NCBI GenBank assembly: GCA_022824395.1
Contig: JAJDZX010000103.1
Span: 52,291 to 116,290, forward strand
From: Alphaproteobacteria bacterium
Lineage (GTDB): Bacteria; Pseudomonadota; Alphaproteobacteria; TMED109
Reading direction: 5' to 3'
Length of the DNA stretch: 64,000 nt
Below the pieces are notes generated by a model, which worked only from the letters and a program-made list of their open reading frames with translations, was not told the origin of the DNA and did no database searches. Made by a program: the position numbers and the translations under genes. Shown here one piece after another: positions 28,681-37,604 of the stretch (its first letter is position 1; every line of letters begins with the position of its first letter).

Positions 28681-29832
28681 TCAGTCGCGGCGGCGGTTGC
28701 CGGCGGCGCCCTGGCTCATCAGACCGCGGTAGATCTCGTCATCGCCGATCACGCCGACGAGCTGGCCTTCTTCCACGAGCAGGACCGGTCGGCCGGTGCA
28801 GTGCCGAAGCTCGATTGCCATGCGCATGGGCAGGTCGGGTGTCGCCGCACAGATCGTGCTGCCGGTGAGCTTCGCCGTATCCATCTGGGGCGAGTAGTGC
28901 CGGATCGCGGCCGGCGCCGGCTCGATGCTGGCTTCGTCGGGTTCGCCCTGGGCGTTCAGCTTCAACCGGTTGAGGCCTGACCAGTCGAGCCGAAGCGTAT
29001 CGCCGTCGCGCCGCACGTCGGCAACCGGCGTCATCAGGGAGCGGCAACTCAGCACGTTAAGCGCGTCCATGTGGGCGATGAACTCGGCGACATAGGCATT
29101 GGCAGGATTGAGGACAATCGCTTCGGGTTCGCCGAACTGCACGATCCGGCCAGCCTCCATGATCGCGATGTGCTGGCCGAGCTTCAGCGCTTCGTTGAGA
29201 TCGTGACTGACGAACAGGATCGTCTTGTGGAGGCGCTGCTGGAGGTCGAGGAGCTCGTCCTGGAGATGCTCCCGGATCAGCGGGTCAAGCGCCGAGAATG
29301 GTTCATCCATCAGGAGGATGTCGGAATCCGTGGCGAGTGCGCGGGCGAGGCCCACGCGCTGCTGCATCCCGCCGGAGAGCTCGTGCACGTACCGGTCGCC
29401 CCAGCGGCCGAGATCGACCAGGTCGAGCTGCTCCTGCACGATGGCATTGCGCTCTACCCGGCCGGCGCCGCGCAGTTCGAGACCAAGGCTGACGTTTTCG
29501 TGAACCGTGCGCCACGGCAGCAGGGCAAACTGCTGAAACACCATGGAGATCCGCTCCATGCGCAGGCGCCGTAGCGTGGCGGCATCGCAGCCGGCCACGT
29601 CGAGTGGCGCGTCGCCGTCCCGCACCAGTACCTGCCCGCGAGTCACGCGGCAAAGACCGTTGACGGCCCGCAGCAGGGTCGACTTGCCTGATCCCGACAG
29701 GCCCATCAGTACGCAGATCTCGCCCGGCTGCACGCTGAGCGACGCGCCCGACACGCCGACGACCGAACCGGTGGCGTCCTGGACCTCCTGGCGGCTGGCG
29801 CCTCGATCGAGCAGCGGCAGGGCGGCGGGCAC
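28681..29832 (-). CDS. choV: Choline/betaine ABC transporter ATP-binding protein
   Basis: 383 residues from GTG 29832. ABC ATPase of the ProV/OpuA/ChoV group: Walker A GLSGSGKST, signature LSGGMQQR, Walker B ILLMDEPF and a C-terminal CBS-like regulatory part ending GDDEIYRGLM. Residues after the start (ALPLLDRGASRQEVQDATG) match ChoV. The frame upstream of the GTG also reads like ChoV N-terminus (IHAIDLKDVDILFGGD) right to the choW stop at 29884, yet contains no ATG, GTG or TTG. So either a non-standard start is used or the protein is shortened by about 16 residues. Confidence 0.9.
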   Translation of the reverse strand: MPAALPLLDRGASRQEVQDATGSVVGVSGASLSVQPGEICVLMGLSGSGKSTLLRAVNGLCRVTRGQVLVRDGDAPLDVAGCDAATLRRLRMERISMVFQQFALLPWRTVHENVSLGLELRGAGRVERNAIVQEQLDLVDLGRWGDRYVHELSGGMQQRVGLARALATDSDILLMDEPFSALDPLIREHLQDELLDLQQRLHKTILFVSHDLNEALKLGQHIAIMEAGRIVQFGEPEAIVLNPANAYVAEFIAHMDALNVLSCRSLMTPVADVRRDGDTLRLDWSGLNRLKLNAQGEPDEASIEPAPAAIRHYSPQMDTAKLTGSTICAATPDLPMRMAIELRHCTGRPVLLVEEGQLVGVIGDDEIYRGLMSQGAAGNRRRD

Positions 29833-29883
29833 GTCGCCGCCGAACAGGATGTCGACATCCTTCAGGTCGATCGCGTGGATGGA

Positions 29884-30732
29884 TCAGCTCCGCCGCGCGC
29901 CGCCGCCGCGCGGCTTGCACATGCGGTCGAGCAGGAAGGCCACGATGACGATGGCCAGCCCGGCCTCGAAGCCCTTGGCGATGTTGACCGTGTTCAGTGC
30001 GCGCAGGACCGGGACGCCGAGGCCCGGCGCGCCGACCATTGCGGCGATGACGACCATGGACAGGCTCAGCATGATGCACTGGGTCACACCGGCCATGATG
30101 GTGGGAAGGGCGTGCGGCAACTCGACCTTCCACAGGACCTGGCGCCGGGTGGCTCCGAATGCCTCGGCGGCTTCGACCAGCGGTCGCGGCACGCCGGAAA
30201 CGCCGAGATGCGTCAGCCGGATCGGCGCCGGGATGGCAAAGATCACGGTCGAGATCAGGCCCGGCACCACGCCCAGGCCGAACATGATCATGGTCGGGAT
30301 CAGGTAGACGAAGGTCGGGATCGTCTGCATCAGGTCGAGCACGGGCCGGATCGCGTTGTAGAGCCACGGCCGGTGTGCCGCCGCGATGCCGACCGGCACG
30401 CCGAAGGCGATGCAGATCACGGTGGAGAAGAGGATGAGCGTCAGCGTCTGGACCGTGGTTTCCCAGTAGCCCAGATTGATCACCAGCAGCAGCAGGAGCA
30501 CCGCTGCGATGACCAGTTTCCATGAGCGGTGCAGCCAGAACGCGAGGCCGGCCAGCGCCGCCACCATGGCGAGCGACGGCACGGCCAGCAGCAGGCTGGC
30601 CACGCCCTCGATCAGGGACTTCAGGATCTCCGACCAATAGTCGAAGAACCAGGCCCCGTGGTCGAGCAAGAAGTCCGCAAAGGACTTGATCCACTTGCCA
30701 AGGGGAATCTTCTGGTCGGTCAACCAGTTCAA
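29884..30732 (-). CDS. choW: Choline/betaine ABC transporter permease
   Basis: 282 residues, ProW/OpuAB/ChoW family with several TM helices (e.g. VASLLLAVPSLAMVAALAGL, LVIAAVLLLLLVINLGYW) and the BPD_transp_1 coupling region EAAEAFGATRRQVLWKVELP, the EAA loop that contacts the ATPase. Together with choV and choX it would import choline. It lies 59 bp downstream of the 3' fragment of choX; because choX is interrupted, its original promoter is now about 10 kb away on the far side of the integrated element. Confidence 0.93.
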   Translation of the reverse strand: MNWLTDQKIPLGKWIKSFADFLLDHGAWFFDYWSEILKSLIEGVASLLLAVPSLAMVAALAGLAFWLHRSWKLVIAAVLLLLLVINLGYWETTVQTLTLILFSTVICIAFGVPVGIAAAHRPWLYNAIRPVLDLMQTIPTFVYLIPTMIMFGLGVVPGLISTVIFAIPAPIRLTHLGVSGVPRPLVEAAEAFGATRRQVLWKVELPHALPTIMAGVTQCIMLSLSMVVIAAMVGAPGLGVPVLRALNTVNIAKGFEAGLAIVIVAFLLDRMCKPRGGGARRS

Positions 30733-30791
30733 GAACTACCCCACGGCGCAATCCCGCCCCGTCCCGCGGTGAGGACGGGGCAGAACTGGTT

Positions 30792-31150
30792 CTAGAGACC
30801 CAGGCCGGCGCGCACGGCGGCAAGGCCGTCGTCACCGCTCATGGTCGTCACGCCGTCGAGCCAGCCCTCGAGGATGGCCGGGTTGCCTTGCAGCCAGGCG
30901 GTCGCCGCCTGCTGCGGCTCCTCTTCGTCCTCGAGGATCGCGGTCATGATCTCGTTTTCCATCGCGAGCGTGAACACCAGGTTGCTCAGCAGCCTGCCGA
31001 CATTCGGGCACTCTTCGGCGTAGCCCTTGCGAATGTTGGTGTAGACCTCCGCGCCACCAAAGTTCGGGCCGAAAATGTCATCGCCGTCGGCGAGGTAGGT
31101 CATCTCAAACTTGGCGTTCATCGGGTGCGGCTCCCACCCGAAGAACAGGA
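30792..31150 (-). pseudogene. choX: choX 3' fragment (choline substrate-binding protein, C-terminal part)
   Basis: About 113 codons encoding the C-terminal part of a ChoX-type binding protein: LFFGWEPHPMNAKFEMTYL, then TNIRKGYAEECPNVGRLLSNL and a Gly-Leu end. The reading frame continues across the element end at the attL core, where the missing N-terminal two thirds lie 10 kb away (41088-41697). An ATG within it (31121) gives a 109-residue frame, but this lacks signal peptide and half the ligand cleft. The two fragments sum to about 315 residues, the family length. Confidence 0.9.
31130..31150. other. attL core
   Basis: GCTCCCACCCGAAGAACAGGA; 19 of 21 bases match 41088-41108 in direct orientation. 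It lies inside choX codons for FFGWE. To its left is the choX 3' fragment. Confidence 0.85.
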
Positions 31151-31204
31151 ATAAAGGCGGAAACGCCTGTTACTCCAATGAGTTTCGGTATGCGTGAAAG
31201 TCTG

Positions 31205-31228
31205 TTCCCAAGCTATTTCCCAATCCTT
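31205..31228. repeat. Left-end paired TTCCCAA sites (possible integrase arm sites)
   Basis: TTCCCAA at 31205-31211 and 31217-31223, 12 bp apart. The same pair with the same 12-bp spacing and orientation occurs at the right end (40942-40960), and 14 bp (ATTTCCCAATCCTT) are identical between ends. Candidate arm-type binding sites for the integrase. Confidence 0.5.
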
Positions 31229-31260
31229 GAATACGCCTTAAACGGTCGAAACGAGTTTCC

Positions 31261-31289
31261 ATGACAACAACTGCGAAATGCGATAGAAT
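31261..31289 (+). promoter_or_regulatory. Probable sigma70 promoter of the element's leftmost operon
   Basis: -35-like ATGACA (31261-31266), 17-bp spacer and -10-like TAGAAT (31284-31289), 30 bp before the start codon at 31319. Close to consensus; by-eye call. Confidence 0.5.
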
Positions 31290-31318
31290 GCCCCACTAGT
31301 CGAAACGGAGGGCTTTAC

Positions 31319-31819
31319 ATGCCTGGCGGACGACCCGCGGCGGGTGCGGACCAACGATCCGTGCCAATCTCTATCGAAGCGCGACACCTGGCCATGGTCG
31401 ACGCTGTAATCGCCCAAATGGCCGGACGGGCCGAGTACATGCTTCCCGTGCCGGCAGAAGCCGAATCGCGCCACCTGAAAGCGGCGCGCCGCCGGCAGCT
31501 GCTAGGGCGGATTATCGAAGAGGCTTTCGCGCCTGAACGTCGCGAGCAAGTGACTATCCATGCGGACGTCTACTTGCCGGGTGCGACGGCCGCCGAACTC
31601 GAGGCCGCGACCGCCGAAGTCCGGCGCTGGCAACGCGACGAAGAGGACCGCTTGATGGCTGATGCCCCGCTGCTAGTGCGGGCGGCTTTCAGCATGGCGC
31701 GCGCGCACCGACTCAGATCCGACCCGGAAGCGCCGATCGAAAATGCCGCGAGGGCTTGGGCCGAGGCCGGCGAACTTGTCCGCCAGTGGCGCACTGAACG
31801 GAGCGGTGACGATGACTGA
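31319..31819 (+). CDS. Element protein of unknown function
   Basis: 166 residues, unrecognised. Arg/Ala/Glu-rich and mainly helical; residues 60-75 are strongly basic (LKAARRRQLLGRII), compatible with nucleic-acid binding. No signal or membrane segment. GGAGGG precedes ATG. First gene behind the element's left promoter; its stop overlaps the AlpA-like gene by 8 bp, so the two are probably co-translated. Position would suit an early regulatory or replication gene. It is not recognisable as a small terminase. Confidence 0.7.
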   Translation: MPGGRPAAGADQRSVPISIEARHLAMVDAVIAQMAGRAEYMLPVPAEAESRHLKAARRRQLLGRIIEEAFAPERREQVTIHADVYLPGATAAELEAATAEVRRWQRDEEDRLMADAPLLVRAAFSMARAHRLRSDPEAPIENAARAWAEAGELVRQWRTERSGDDD

Positions 31820-32018
31820 GGGCCGCGCACTGCTAACCGGACGGGAAGTCCGCGAGCGCTACGCAGTTAGCAAGTCATGGCTGTACGAGGCCATGCGTCA
31901 AGGCGACTTCCCGCGGCCAATCAAGATTGGCGCCCAAGCCGTCAGATGGCGCGTAACCGACCTCGAGCAGTGGGAGGCTTCGCGCCCAACTGCCGACCCC
32001 GATAGCGCCCGCGGATAG
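31812..32018 (+). CDS. AlpA-family helix-turn-helix regulator
   Basis: 68 residues. MerR-like/AlpA winged HTH: LLTGREVRERYAVSKSWLYE (helix-turn-helix), then GDFPRPIKIGAQAVRW and a C-terminal DLEQWEASRP. AlpA proteins are typical of prophages and satellites, where they activate integrase/excision or replication genes. Overlaps the previous gene by 8 bp and the next by 1 bp (TAGTG), so all three left genes form one operon. Confidence 0.88.
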   Translation: MTEGRALLTGREVRERYAVSKSWLYEAMRQGDFPRPIKIGAQAVRWRVTDLEQWEASRPTADPDSARG

Positions 32019-33043
32019 TGGCCATGGACCGGACCGCGACGGGTTCGGTCGCCGGTTCCGATGACGGGCCGCCGCCCCCACCGGGTGCCGACACCGCCCG
32101 CGATATCGTCCGCGAGTACGCGCCGCTATTCGTGAATGCGGTTGCTAACGTCGGTAAAGTCAAATGGCTTGTGGATCGTCTGCTACCGACGCCCGGCACG
32201 TCGCTAGTTGTCGGCCCGCCGAAGGGCGGCAAGTCCGTACTTGCCCGCAACCTGGTCGCAGCTGTGACCAAACAGTCTCGCAAGCACTCGCGGGCGACCT
32301 TCCTAGATCGTCACGTCCGCGGGGCCCGCACGGTGCTGCTTTCGATGGAAGACTCGCTAGCGACCGTCAAGGCGCACTTCGGGCAATTGGGCATGGAGGA
32401 TCCGGAGGGCAAGGTACGACTTGGCGGCCACCAATTGCCGGAGCCGGACCGTCGGATGGACTTCCTGGAAGCCGTGATTCAGGATCATTTGGCGACGCTT
32501 GTTGTCGTGGACATCCTTTCGAAATTCGTACTTGTCGAGGACGGGAATAACTACACAAGCGTGTACCGCGCGATGGCGCCATTTACCGATCTGGCGCACC
32601 GGTACGAATGCCACATCATGCTGCTGCACCATGCGAGCAAACACGGTGGCCGAGGAGGTCAAGAAGCATTGGGAAGCCAAGCCTACCTGGGAAGCGCCGA
32701 CGGCTACCTGAGCGTGAAGGTCGCGGACGATGGCCAGACCCGCACGATCGAGGGCCAGGGCCGGAATGATGTTGCATTACGTCGTACCGAGCTGGCGTAT
32801 CAGGCCGGAGTTGTCAGTCTCGGTAAGGTGATGGAAGGCCAGACTACCGAAGAGATCATCAACGAAGTCCTAAAGGTGCTCGAGGCCGAAGGGCCGTGCA
32901 CGCCTTACCAATTGCGCGACGCCGTCGGGGTCAAACAGAACGTGATGGCCGCGACCTTGACGAAGCTACGCAAAGAGGGGTACGTGACCCGGACCGGTGC
33001 TGGCAAGAAGGGGTCGCCCTTCTGGTTTTCTTTACCCGACTAG
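32018..33043 (+). CDS. RepA-like AAA ATPase (replication helicase)
   Basis: 341 residues from GTG 32018 (ATG 32024 also possible). P-loop ATPase of the RepA/RecA-like hexameric helicase group: Walker A GPPKGGKS (66-73), Walker B-like LATLVVVDIL, LLHHASKHGG sensor region with GGQEALGSQAYLGSADG typical of RepA-like proteins. The C-terminal 70 residues look like a winged helix (TPYQLRDAVGVKQNVMAATL). It probably unwinds the element's origin; an iteron-like repeat cluster starts within its 3' end. No primase domain is visible. Confidence 0.82.
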   Translation: MAMDRTATGSVAGSDDGPPPPPGADTARDIVREYAPLFVNAVANVGKVKWLVDRLLPTPGTSLVVGPPKGGKSVLARNLVAAVTKQSRKHSRATFLDRHVRGARTVLLSMEDSLATVKAHFGQLGMEDPEGKVRLGGHQLPEPDRRMDFLEAVIQDHLATLVVVDILSKFVLVEDGNNYTSVYRAMAPFTDLAHRYECHIMLLHHASKHGGRGGQEALGSQAYLGSADGYLSVKVADDGQTRTIEGQGRNDVALRRTELAYQAGVVSLGKVMEGQTTEEIINEVLKVLEAEGPCTPYQLRDAVGVKQNVMAATLTKLRKEGYVTRTGAGKKGSPFWFSLPD

Positions 33044-33297
33044 CGGCCTCGCGGCGGCGGCGGGTATCGCATAAATCCTTGTAGCGCTTGGGCCTTTGGC
33101 CTTTCCGTTTCTTTACCCGACCCCGTCCGGGTAACGGGTAAAGAAACCGTCGCGGCCTTCGACGGTCGCCAGCGTCCGGCACATTCGGACGGTTTCTTTA
33201 CCCGACGCGGGTATAGAAATAAACCCATGTTCGGTAAGGGATAACTGGCCTTTCTTTACCCTTACCGACCCCATTTATGGGGGCGCGGGTATAGAAA
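33027..33297. repeat. Iteron-like repeat cluster, possible replication origin
   Basis: The 11-mer TTTCTTTACCC occurs seven times: forward at 33027, 33108, 33193 and 33251; inverted at 33136 (exact) and as GGGTATAGAAA (one mismatch) at 33209 and 33287. Two copies extend into a perfect 16-bp inverted pair (33135-33150 and 33189-33204). The rest of 33044-33481 holds no gene. Placement directly after a RepA-like ATPase gene suggests an element origin, or else a control region ahead of the head genes. Confidence 0.65.
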
Positions 33298-33481
33298 GTT
33301 TGGGCACATTCCCGACGCGGTTTGAGCACGTAACAGACCTGGCCTATCGTTGAGTCGCTTGGGCGCATGACCTGACGGGTTCGGCGCTCGCACTTTGCCC
33401 AAGCTTTGCCACAGTCCGCGCGATGGCACCGCCCAAACGAGGGGGCGGGGGGCTAGGCCGACGCGCCAAGTCTCGAACTCC

Positions 33482-35011
33482 ATGAACGCCGAATCCGGGG
33501 CGTCGCCGCGCGAACTGATTCGCTTCCTGTCCGGCCTTCAGGTGACACAAGGGCGACTGGCCGGCAAACCGTTTCACGTGTTGCCGTGGCAATCGCGTTT
33601 CGTCCGGGGCGCCTTCCGCGGGGGCGTGCAGTCGGCGGCGCTGACCCTGGGGCGTGCAAACGGCAAAACGGCGCTTCTGTCCGGCATTGCGGCGGCGACC
33701 CTGAACGGGCCGCTTGCCGTGCCACGGGGCGAAACCGTGATCGTCGCCTCGAGCTTCGAGCAAGCGCGTATCGCCTTCGAGCACGTCGCGGCCTTCATGG
33801 GCGGCGAGCTGGACGACAAGCGCACCTGGCGCGTATGGGACACTGCCCAACAAGCCCGGATTGAGAACAAGCGGACGGGTGCGCGGGTGCGCTGCATTGG
33901 TTCCGATCCGCGCCGCGCGCATGGCCTGGCGCCGGTGCTGGTACTCGCGGACGAACCCGCCCAATGGCCGGATACGACGGGCGAACGCATGCGCGCGGCG
34001 CTGCGAACGGCGGCCGGCAAGCAACCGCACTCCCGTTTCGTCGCCCTTGGCACGCGCCCCGCGGACGATGGCCATTGGTTCGCCAAGATGCTGAACGGCG
34101 GGGCCGACTATGCCCAATCCCATGCCGCGGACCCGACCGATCCGAAGTGGCACAAGCGGACCTGGCACAAGGCCAATCCGTCGATGGCGCACCTTCCGGA
34201 CCTCGAGCACGCCATACGGACCGAAGCCGTCGAAGCGAAGCGCGACCCGGCCATGCTCGCGGCCTTCGATGCGCTGCGATTGAACCTGGGCACGTCGGAC
34301 GTTCAAGTAGCTGTACTGCTGGCCGCCGCGACCTGGAAGGCGATCGAAGGCGAGGCCGAACGGGGCGGGCCGTGCGTGTGGGGTGTGGATCTCGGCACAA
34401 GCGCGGCGCAATCGGCGATCGCGGCCTACTGGACTGATACGGGGCGCCTCGAATGCCTGGCCGCGTTCCCCGCCGAACCGACCCTGGCGGAACGCGGACT
34501 CCGCGATGGTGTCGGGCGCCTGTATGCCGAGTGCTGGAAGCGGGGCGAACTCCTGACGTGCGGCGGGGCGGCCGCGAACATCGCGGGGCTGCTGCAGGCC
34601 GGGCTTGCCCGCTTCGGGCCACCGTCCGCGATTGCGGCGGACCGCTGGCGCGAAGCCGAGTTGCGCGACGCCCTCGAGGCCGCCCAAGTGCCGCCCGCCG
34701 GCCTGCAGCTCCGGGGCATGGGATTCCGCGACGGTGCCGAGGACGTGCGGGCCTTCCGTCGGGCGTGCCTGGAAGATCGGGTGACCCCGGTGCCGTCGCT
34801 TCTGCTGGCCTCGGCAATGGGCGAAGCGCGGACGATTGCCGACCCCGCCGGCAACGCGAAGCTTGCGAAAGGATCCGAGGGGGGGCGACGGCTCCGGGCC
34901 CGCGACGATGCCGCGGCGGCGGCAATCCTGGCCGTGGCACTTGGGCGGCGACATTCGGCCTCGAGGGCGTCGCACGGCGGCGGCCTTCGCGTGATCGGCC
35001 TTGCCGGATGA
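33482..35011 (+). CDS. Phage terminase large subunit
   Basis: 509 residues from ATG 33482; the frame is open upstream to 33395. ATPase domain: a Walker A variant GRANGKT (57-63) and Walker B VLVLADEP (153-160, D158/E159), with SSFEQARIAF between. C-terminal RNase H-like nuclease: VWGVDLGTSAAQSAIAAYW (D304) and a late Asp cluster RARDDAAAAA. It pumps and cuts DNA during head filling. No small subunit is recognisable next to it. First gene of the packaging module; overlaps the HNH gene as ATGA. Confidence 0.88.
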   Translation: MNAESGASPRELIRFLSGLQVTQGRLAGKPFHVLPWQSRFVRGAFRGGVQSAALTLGRANGKTALLSGIAAATLNGPLAVPRGETVIVASSFEQARIAFEHVAAFMGGELDDKRTWRVWDTAQQARIENKRTGARVRCIGSDPRRAHGLAPVLVLADEPAQWPDTTGERMRAALRTAAGKQPHSRFVALGTRPADDGHWFAKMLNGGADYAQSHAADPTDPKWHKRTWHKANPSMAHLPDLEHAIRTEAVEAKRDPAMLAAFDALRLNLGTSDVQVAVLLAAATWKAIEGEAERGGPCVWGVDLGTSAAQSAIAAYWTDTGRLECLAAFPAEPTLAERGLRDGVGRLYAECWKRGELLTCGGAAANIAGLLQAGLARFGPPSAIAADRWREAELRDALEAAQVPPAGLQLRGMGFRDGAEDVRAFRRACLEDRVTPVPSLLLASAMGEARTIADPAGNAKLAKGSEGGRRLRARDDAAAAAILAVALGRRHSASRASHGGGLRVIGLAG

Positions 35012-35295
35012 GTCGGCGGCACCGGAAGTTGGATCAAGCGCGCTGGCGTGCCGTCCGGCGCCGGGTGCTGCGACGCGACGGGTTCACGTGCCGGCATTGC
35101 GGGAAGTACGGGAAAGAGTGCGATCATATCGTGCCGCTGCACGTCGACGACAAGCAGGACCCGTACGCCCCGTCCGGCCTGCAATGCCTGTGCCGAGGGT
35201 GCCACATCGCCAAGACGCGACGCGAGAACCGGCGGCCGCCGACGCCTGATGAAGCCGCATGGCAACGCATGGTCGCGGAAATCATGGAGCAATAG
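35008..35295 (+). CDS. HNH endonuclease
   Basis: 95 residues. Basic N-terminus (SRRHRKLDQARWRAVRRRVL), zinc-type cysteines CRHCGKYGKECDHIVPLHV and CLCRGCHIAKT, with the HNH core D-H-I-V-P ... H-I-A-K. Small HNH proteins sit beside terminases in HK97-type phages and in capsid-forming satellites and assist cos cleavage. Start ATG overlaps the terL stop by 4 bp. Confidence 0.9.
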   Translation: MSRRHRKLDQARWRAVRRRVLRRDGFTCRHCGKYGKECDHIVPLHVDDKQDPYAPSGLQCLCRGCHIAKTRRENRRPPTPDEAAWQRMVAEIMEQ

Positions 35296-35329
35296 CCGCC
35301 GCCGCCCTTTGCATGTATCATCGTGCACG

Positions 35330-35746
35330 ATGAAGCCGATTTACCAGTATTCGGGCCAGGGCCGGCGCAGTCGCGTCTACAACTTGATATCGCCCGCCGC
35401 CGCCGCCTGGCTCTTCGAGCGCGACGACTCCGTTTTGCGCAAGTTGGCGATCGCCGGAACGATTCACTCCGCGACGGTTTCCGGCTGGGGCGGCAAGGAT
35501 TCGCGCTTCTACAGCTTCGACGCGCTTTGTCGCCGCTATGGCACGCCGGACGCGAACCGGCTGACCTTTCTCCGGGTGTTCGGCTGCATGTACGGCCCTG
35601 GCATGGGTGACCTGGACGGCGCGGCGACCCTGCTGCTGGTACTTCCGCCGCGCGTGCAATCGCTTGGCGACGTGCCCGAGTCCTCAATCGTGCTGGCTGC
35701 TGATGAGGCCGGGCACGTCGCAATTCACAAGGAACCCGAAAGTTGA
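35330..35746 (+). CDS. Element protein of unknown function in the head module
   Basis: 138 residues, unrecognised. N-terminal half has a possible winged-helix look (LISPAAAAWLFERDDSVLRKLAIAGTIHS), central aromatic part RFYSFDALCRRYGTP, and a C-terminal LLLVLPPRV. No signal or TM. Its stop overlaps the capsid start (TTGA). A DNA-binding or small-terminase role cannot be excluded but is not supported by a motif. Confidence 0.65.
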   Translation: MKPIYQYSGQGRRSRVYNLISPAAAAWLFERDDSVLRKLAIAGTIHSATVSGWGGKDSRFYSFDALCRRYGTPDANRLTFLRVFGCMYGPGMGDLDGAATLLLVLPPRVQSLGDVPESSIVLAADEAGHVAIHKEPES

Positions 35747-37026
35747 CCAAAGCTCAAAAGAAGCTCAAAGAGCTGCGCGACCGCCAAAGCCGCGAGCGGC
35801 AGCGCATGGCCGAAATTGGCCTTGCCGAATCCATGACGGACGAACTTCGCTCCGAATTGGACGAAATCGAGGGCGGAACGCCGGACCTCGAGCGGCAGAT
35901 TCGGGCGGCACAAGTGGCGGTCGAAACCGAGGAATCGGCGCAAGTCACGGAAACCCGCGACAACGACGGGCCGGACGCGGAAGCCCGCGAGCGAATCGAG
36001 CTCCGGGGCCGCTGCTCGGTCGCCAACTTCTTGAACGCGGCCGTTCGGGGCCGAACTCCGACCGGCGCCGAGGCGGAACTGGCACAAGCTGCCGGCATGG
36101 ACAATCCGAACGAAATCCCGCTTGAAATGTGGCAGCACCCGCCGGAAACCGAGACCCGCGCTGCAACCGGCTTGCCGGCAGCGGGCCAGGCCGTGAACCT
36201 GGATGTTGTCTGGCCGGCGATCTTTGCGCCGTCAATCGCGAGCCGGCTTATGGTCGCCATGCCGGAAGTCGAGTCCGGCCAGTGGGCGTCCTGGACGATT
36301 GACACATCGTTGACGGCGGGCGCGGCGGCGAAGGGCGACGCGGCGGCGGCGACGGCCGCCACCTTTCAAACGACCGTGACGGCGCCAAAGCGCATCAGCG
36401 GGCGACTGGAAGTCCGTATCGAGGATCTGGCCGGGGCCGGAACGAATTTCGAATCCGCGTTGCGGGAAAACCTTTCGCTTGTGATGAGCGATCAATTCGA
36501 CCATCAGGCGGTCAACGGCGACGGATCAGGCGCGAACCTGACCGGGCTGTTCGCGCGCCTGACCGCCCCGTCTGACCCTTCGAGCGTGGCGCGATTCGAT
36601 GACTTCATCGACCTGTATTCGTCGGGCGTCGATGGCCTGTGGAGCGCAACGTGCCGGGACGTGGGGCTGCTGGTTGGCGTCGCCGCGTACCGGCTGGCCG
36701 CAAAGACGTTCCGCGACTCATCCGACGGCACAAGCGACCTGGGCGATACCCCGTTCAGCGACTTCGCGGCCAGGTCCACCGGCGGGCTTTGGACCAACTC
36801 CAGAATGCCCGCCGCCAAGTCGAGCATCGAGCCGGGGATTCGGTACGCGCTCGGCCGGCCGGGTCTGCGCAAGGCGACAATGCCGATCTGGAACCGGATC
36901 GCCATTGACGACATCTATTCTGGTTCCGCGTCCGGTACCCGGGCCTTCACGGCGCACATCATTTGCGGCGACCTGATCCTGAATCAGCCCGCCGCTTTCA
37001 GCCAAGTCGCGATCAAGGTGGCGTGA
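35743..37026 (+). CDS. HK97-type major capsid protein with N-terminal scaffold region
   Basis: 427 residues from TTG 35743. Residues 1-75 are a charged coiled coil (KKLKELRDRQSRERQRMAEI, ELDEIEGG), like the delta scaffold domain removed by the prohead protease. The shell-forming part begins near 125 with blocks typical of HK97 capsids (PKRISGRLEVRIEDLAG, GSGANLTGLFARLTAP) and ends AFSQVAIKVA. A matching protease gene follows two genes later. The next start overlaps the stop (TGATG). Confidence 0.85.
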   Translation: MTKAQKKLKELRDRQSRERQRMAEIGLAESMTDELRSELDEIEGGTPDLERQIRAAQVAVETEESAQVTETRDNDGPDAEARERIELRGRCSVANFLNAAVRGRTPTGAEAELAQAAGMDNPNEIPLEMWQHPPETETRAATGLPAAGQAVNLDVVWPAIFAPSIASRLMVAMPEVESGQWASWTIDTSLTAGAAAKGDAAAATAATFQTTVTAPKRISGRLEVRIEDLAGAGTNFESALRENLSLVMSDQFDHQAVNGDGSGANLTGLFARLTAPSDPSSVARFDDFIDLYSSGVDGLWSATCRDVGLLVGVAAYRLAAKTFRDSSDGTSDLGDTPFSDFAARSTGGLWTNSRMPAAKSSIEPGIRYALGRPGLRKATMPIWNRIAIDDIYSGSASGTRAFTAHIICGDLILNQPAAFSQVAIKVA

Positions 37027-37604
37027 TGACTGCGATTCTGGACCTGGGCGCAAGCCCGGCGCAGGTGTCCGCGTCCGAAATCGGAGCCGACGCGGGGCGC
37101 CGAATCCGCCTGACGTGCGCTGGCGACGATCCGATCTTTTGGTCGATTGGCGAGCGCGCGCCCGAAACCGGAATGCCGGGCTTTCGCGTCGCGCGGGGCG
37201 CAAGCCACGAAATCGTCCTGCCGGCGCTGCCGCTTTGGGCCTGGGCCGACCGGGGAAGTCGCCTGATTGCTACCCCCATCGGGGCAAGCGGCGAAACGGG
37301 GGCCATACCGGGCGAGACGGGGCGGATCGTGCTCGGCACGTTGCCGATTGCAATTCCTGACTCGATTGCCGAGCCGGGAGAATCCGTCCTGGCCGTCAGC
37401 GCGGGCGGCGGCTCGGTTCACGTGTACGCGGGCACCGCGCTTCCCGATCCGCTGATCGCCGCCGAATCGCTTGATGACGGGCAGGCGTACCCGTTGTTGA
37501 TTCTGCCGGGATCCGATCCGACCCGAGTTTGGGCCTGGACGGACCGGCACGCGGGCGCGACGATGCTTCTGACCAGGGCTGATCCGGGATGGCTACTGGC
37601 GTGA
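37026..37604 (+). CDS. Element protein of unknown function between capsid and protease
   Basis: 192 residues, unrecognised. Beta-rich and Gly/Pro-rich (RIRLTCAGDDPIFWSIGERAP, LAVSAGGGSVHVYAGTALP), no membrane segment. Position in the head module would suit a head decoration or head-completion protein, but this is only context. Overlaps the protease gene by 16 bp. Confidence 0.7.
   Translation: MTAILDLGASPAQVSASEIGADAGRRIRLTCAGDDPIFWSIGERAPETGMPGFRVARGASHEIVLPALPLWAWADRGSRLIATPIGASGETGAIPGETGRIVLGTLPIAIPDSIAEPGESVLAVSAGGGSVHVYAGTALPDPLIAAESLDDGQAYPLLILPGSDPTRVWAWTDRHAGATMLLTRADPGWLLA

Noticed and set aside
33344..34975. 543-codon minus-strand frame in the element
   Set aside because: Antisense to the terminase gene; no domain.
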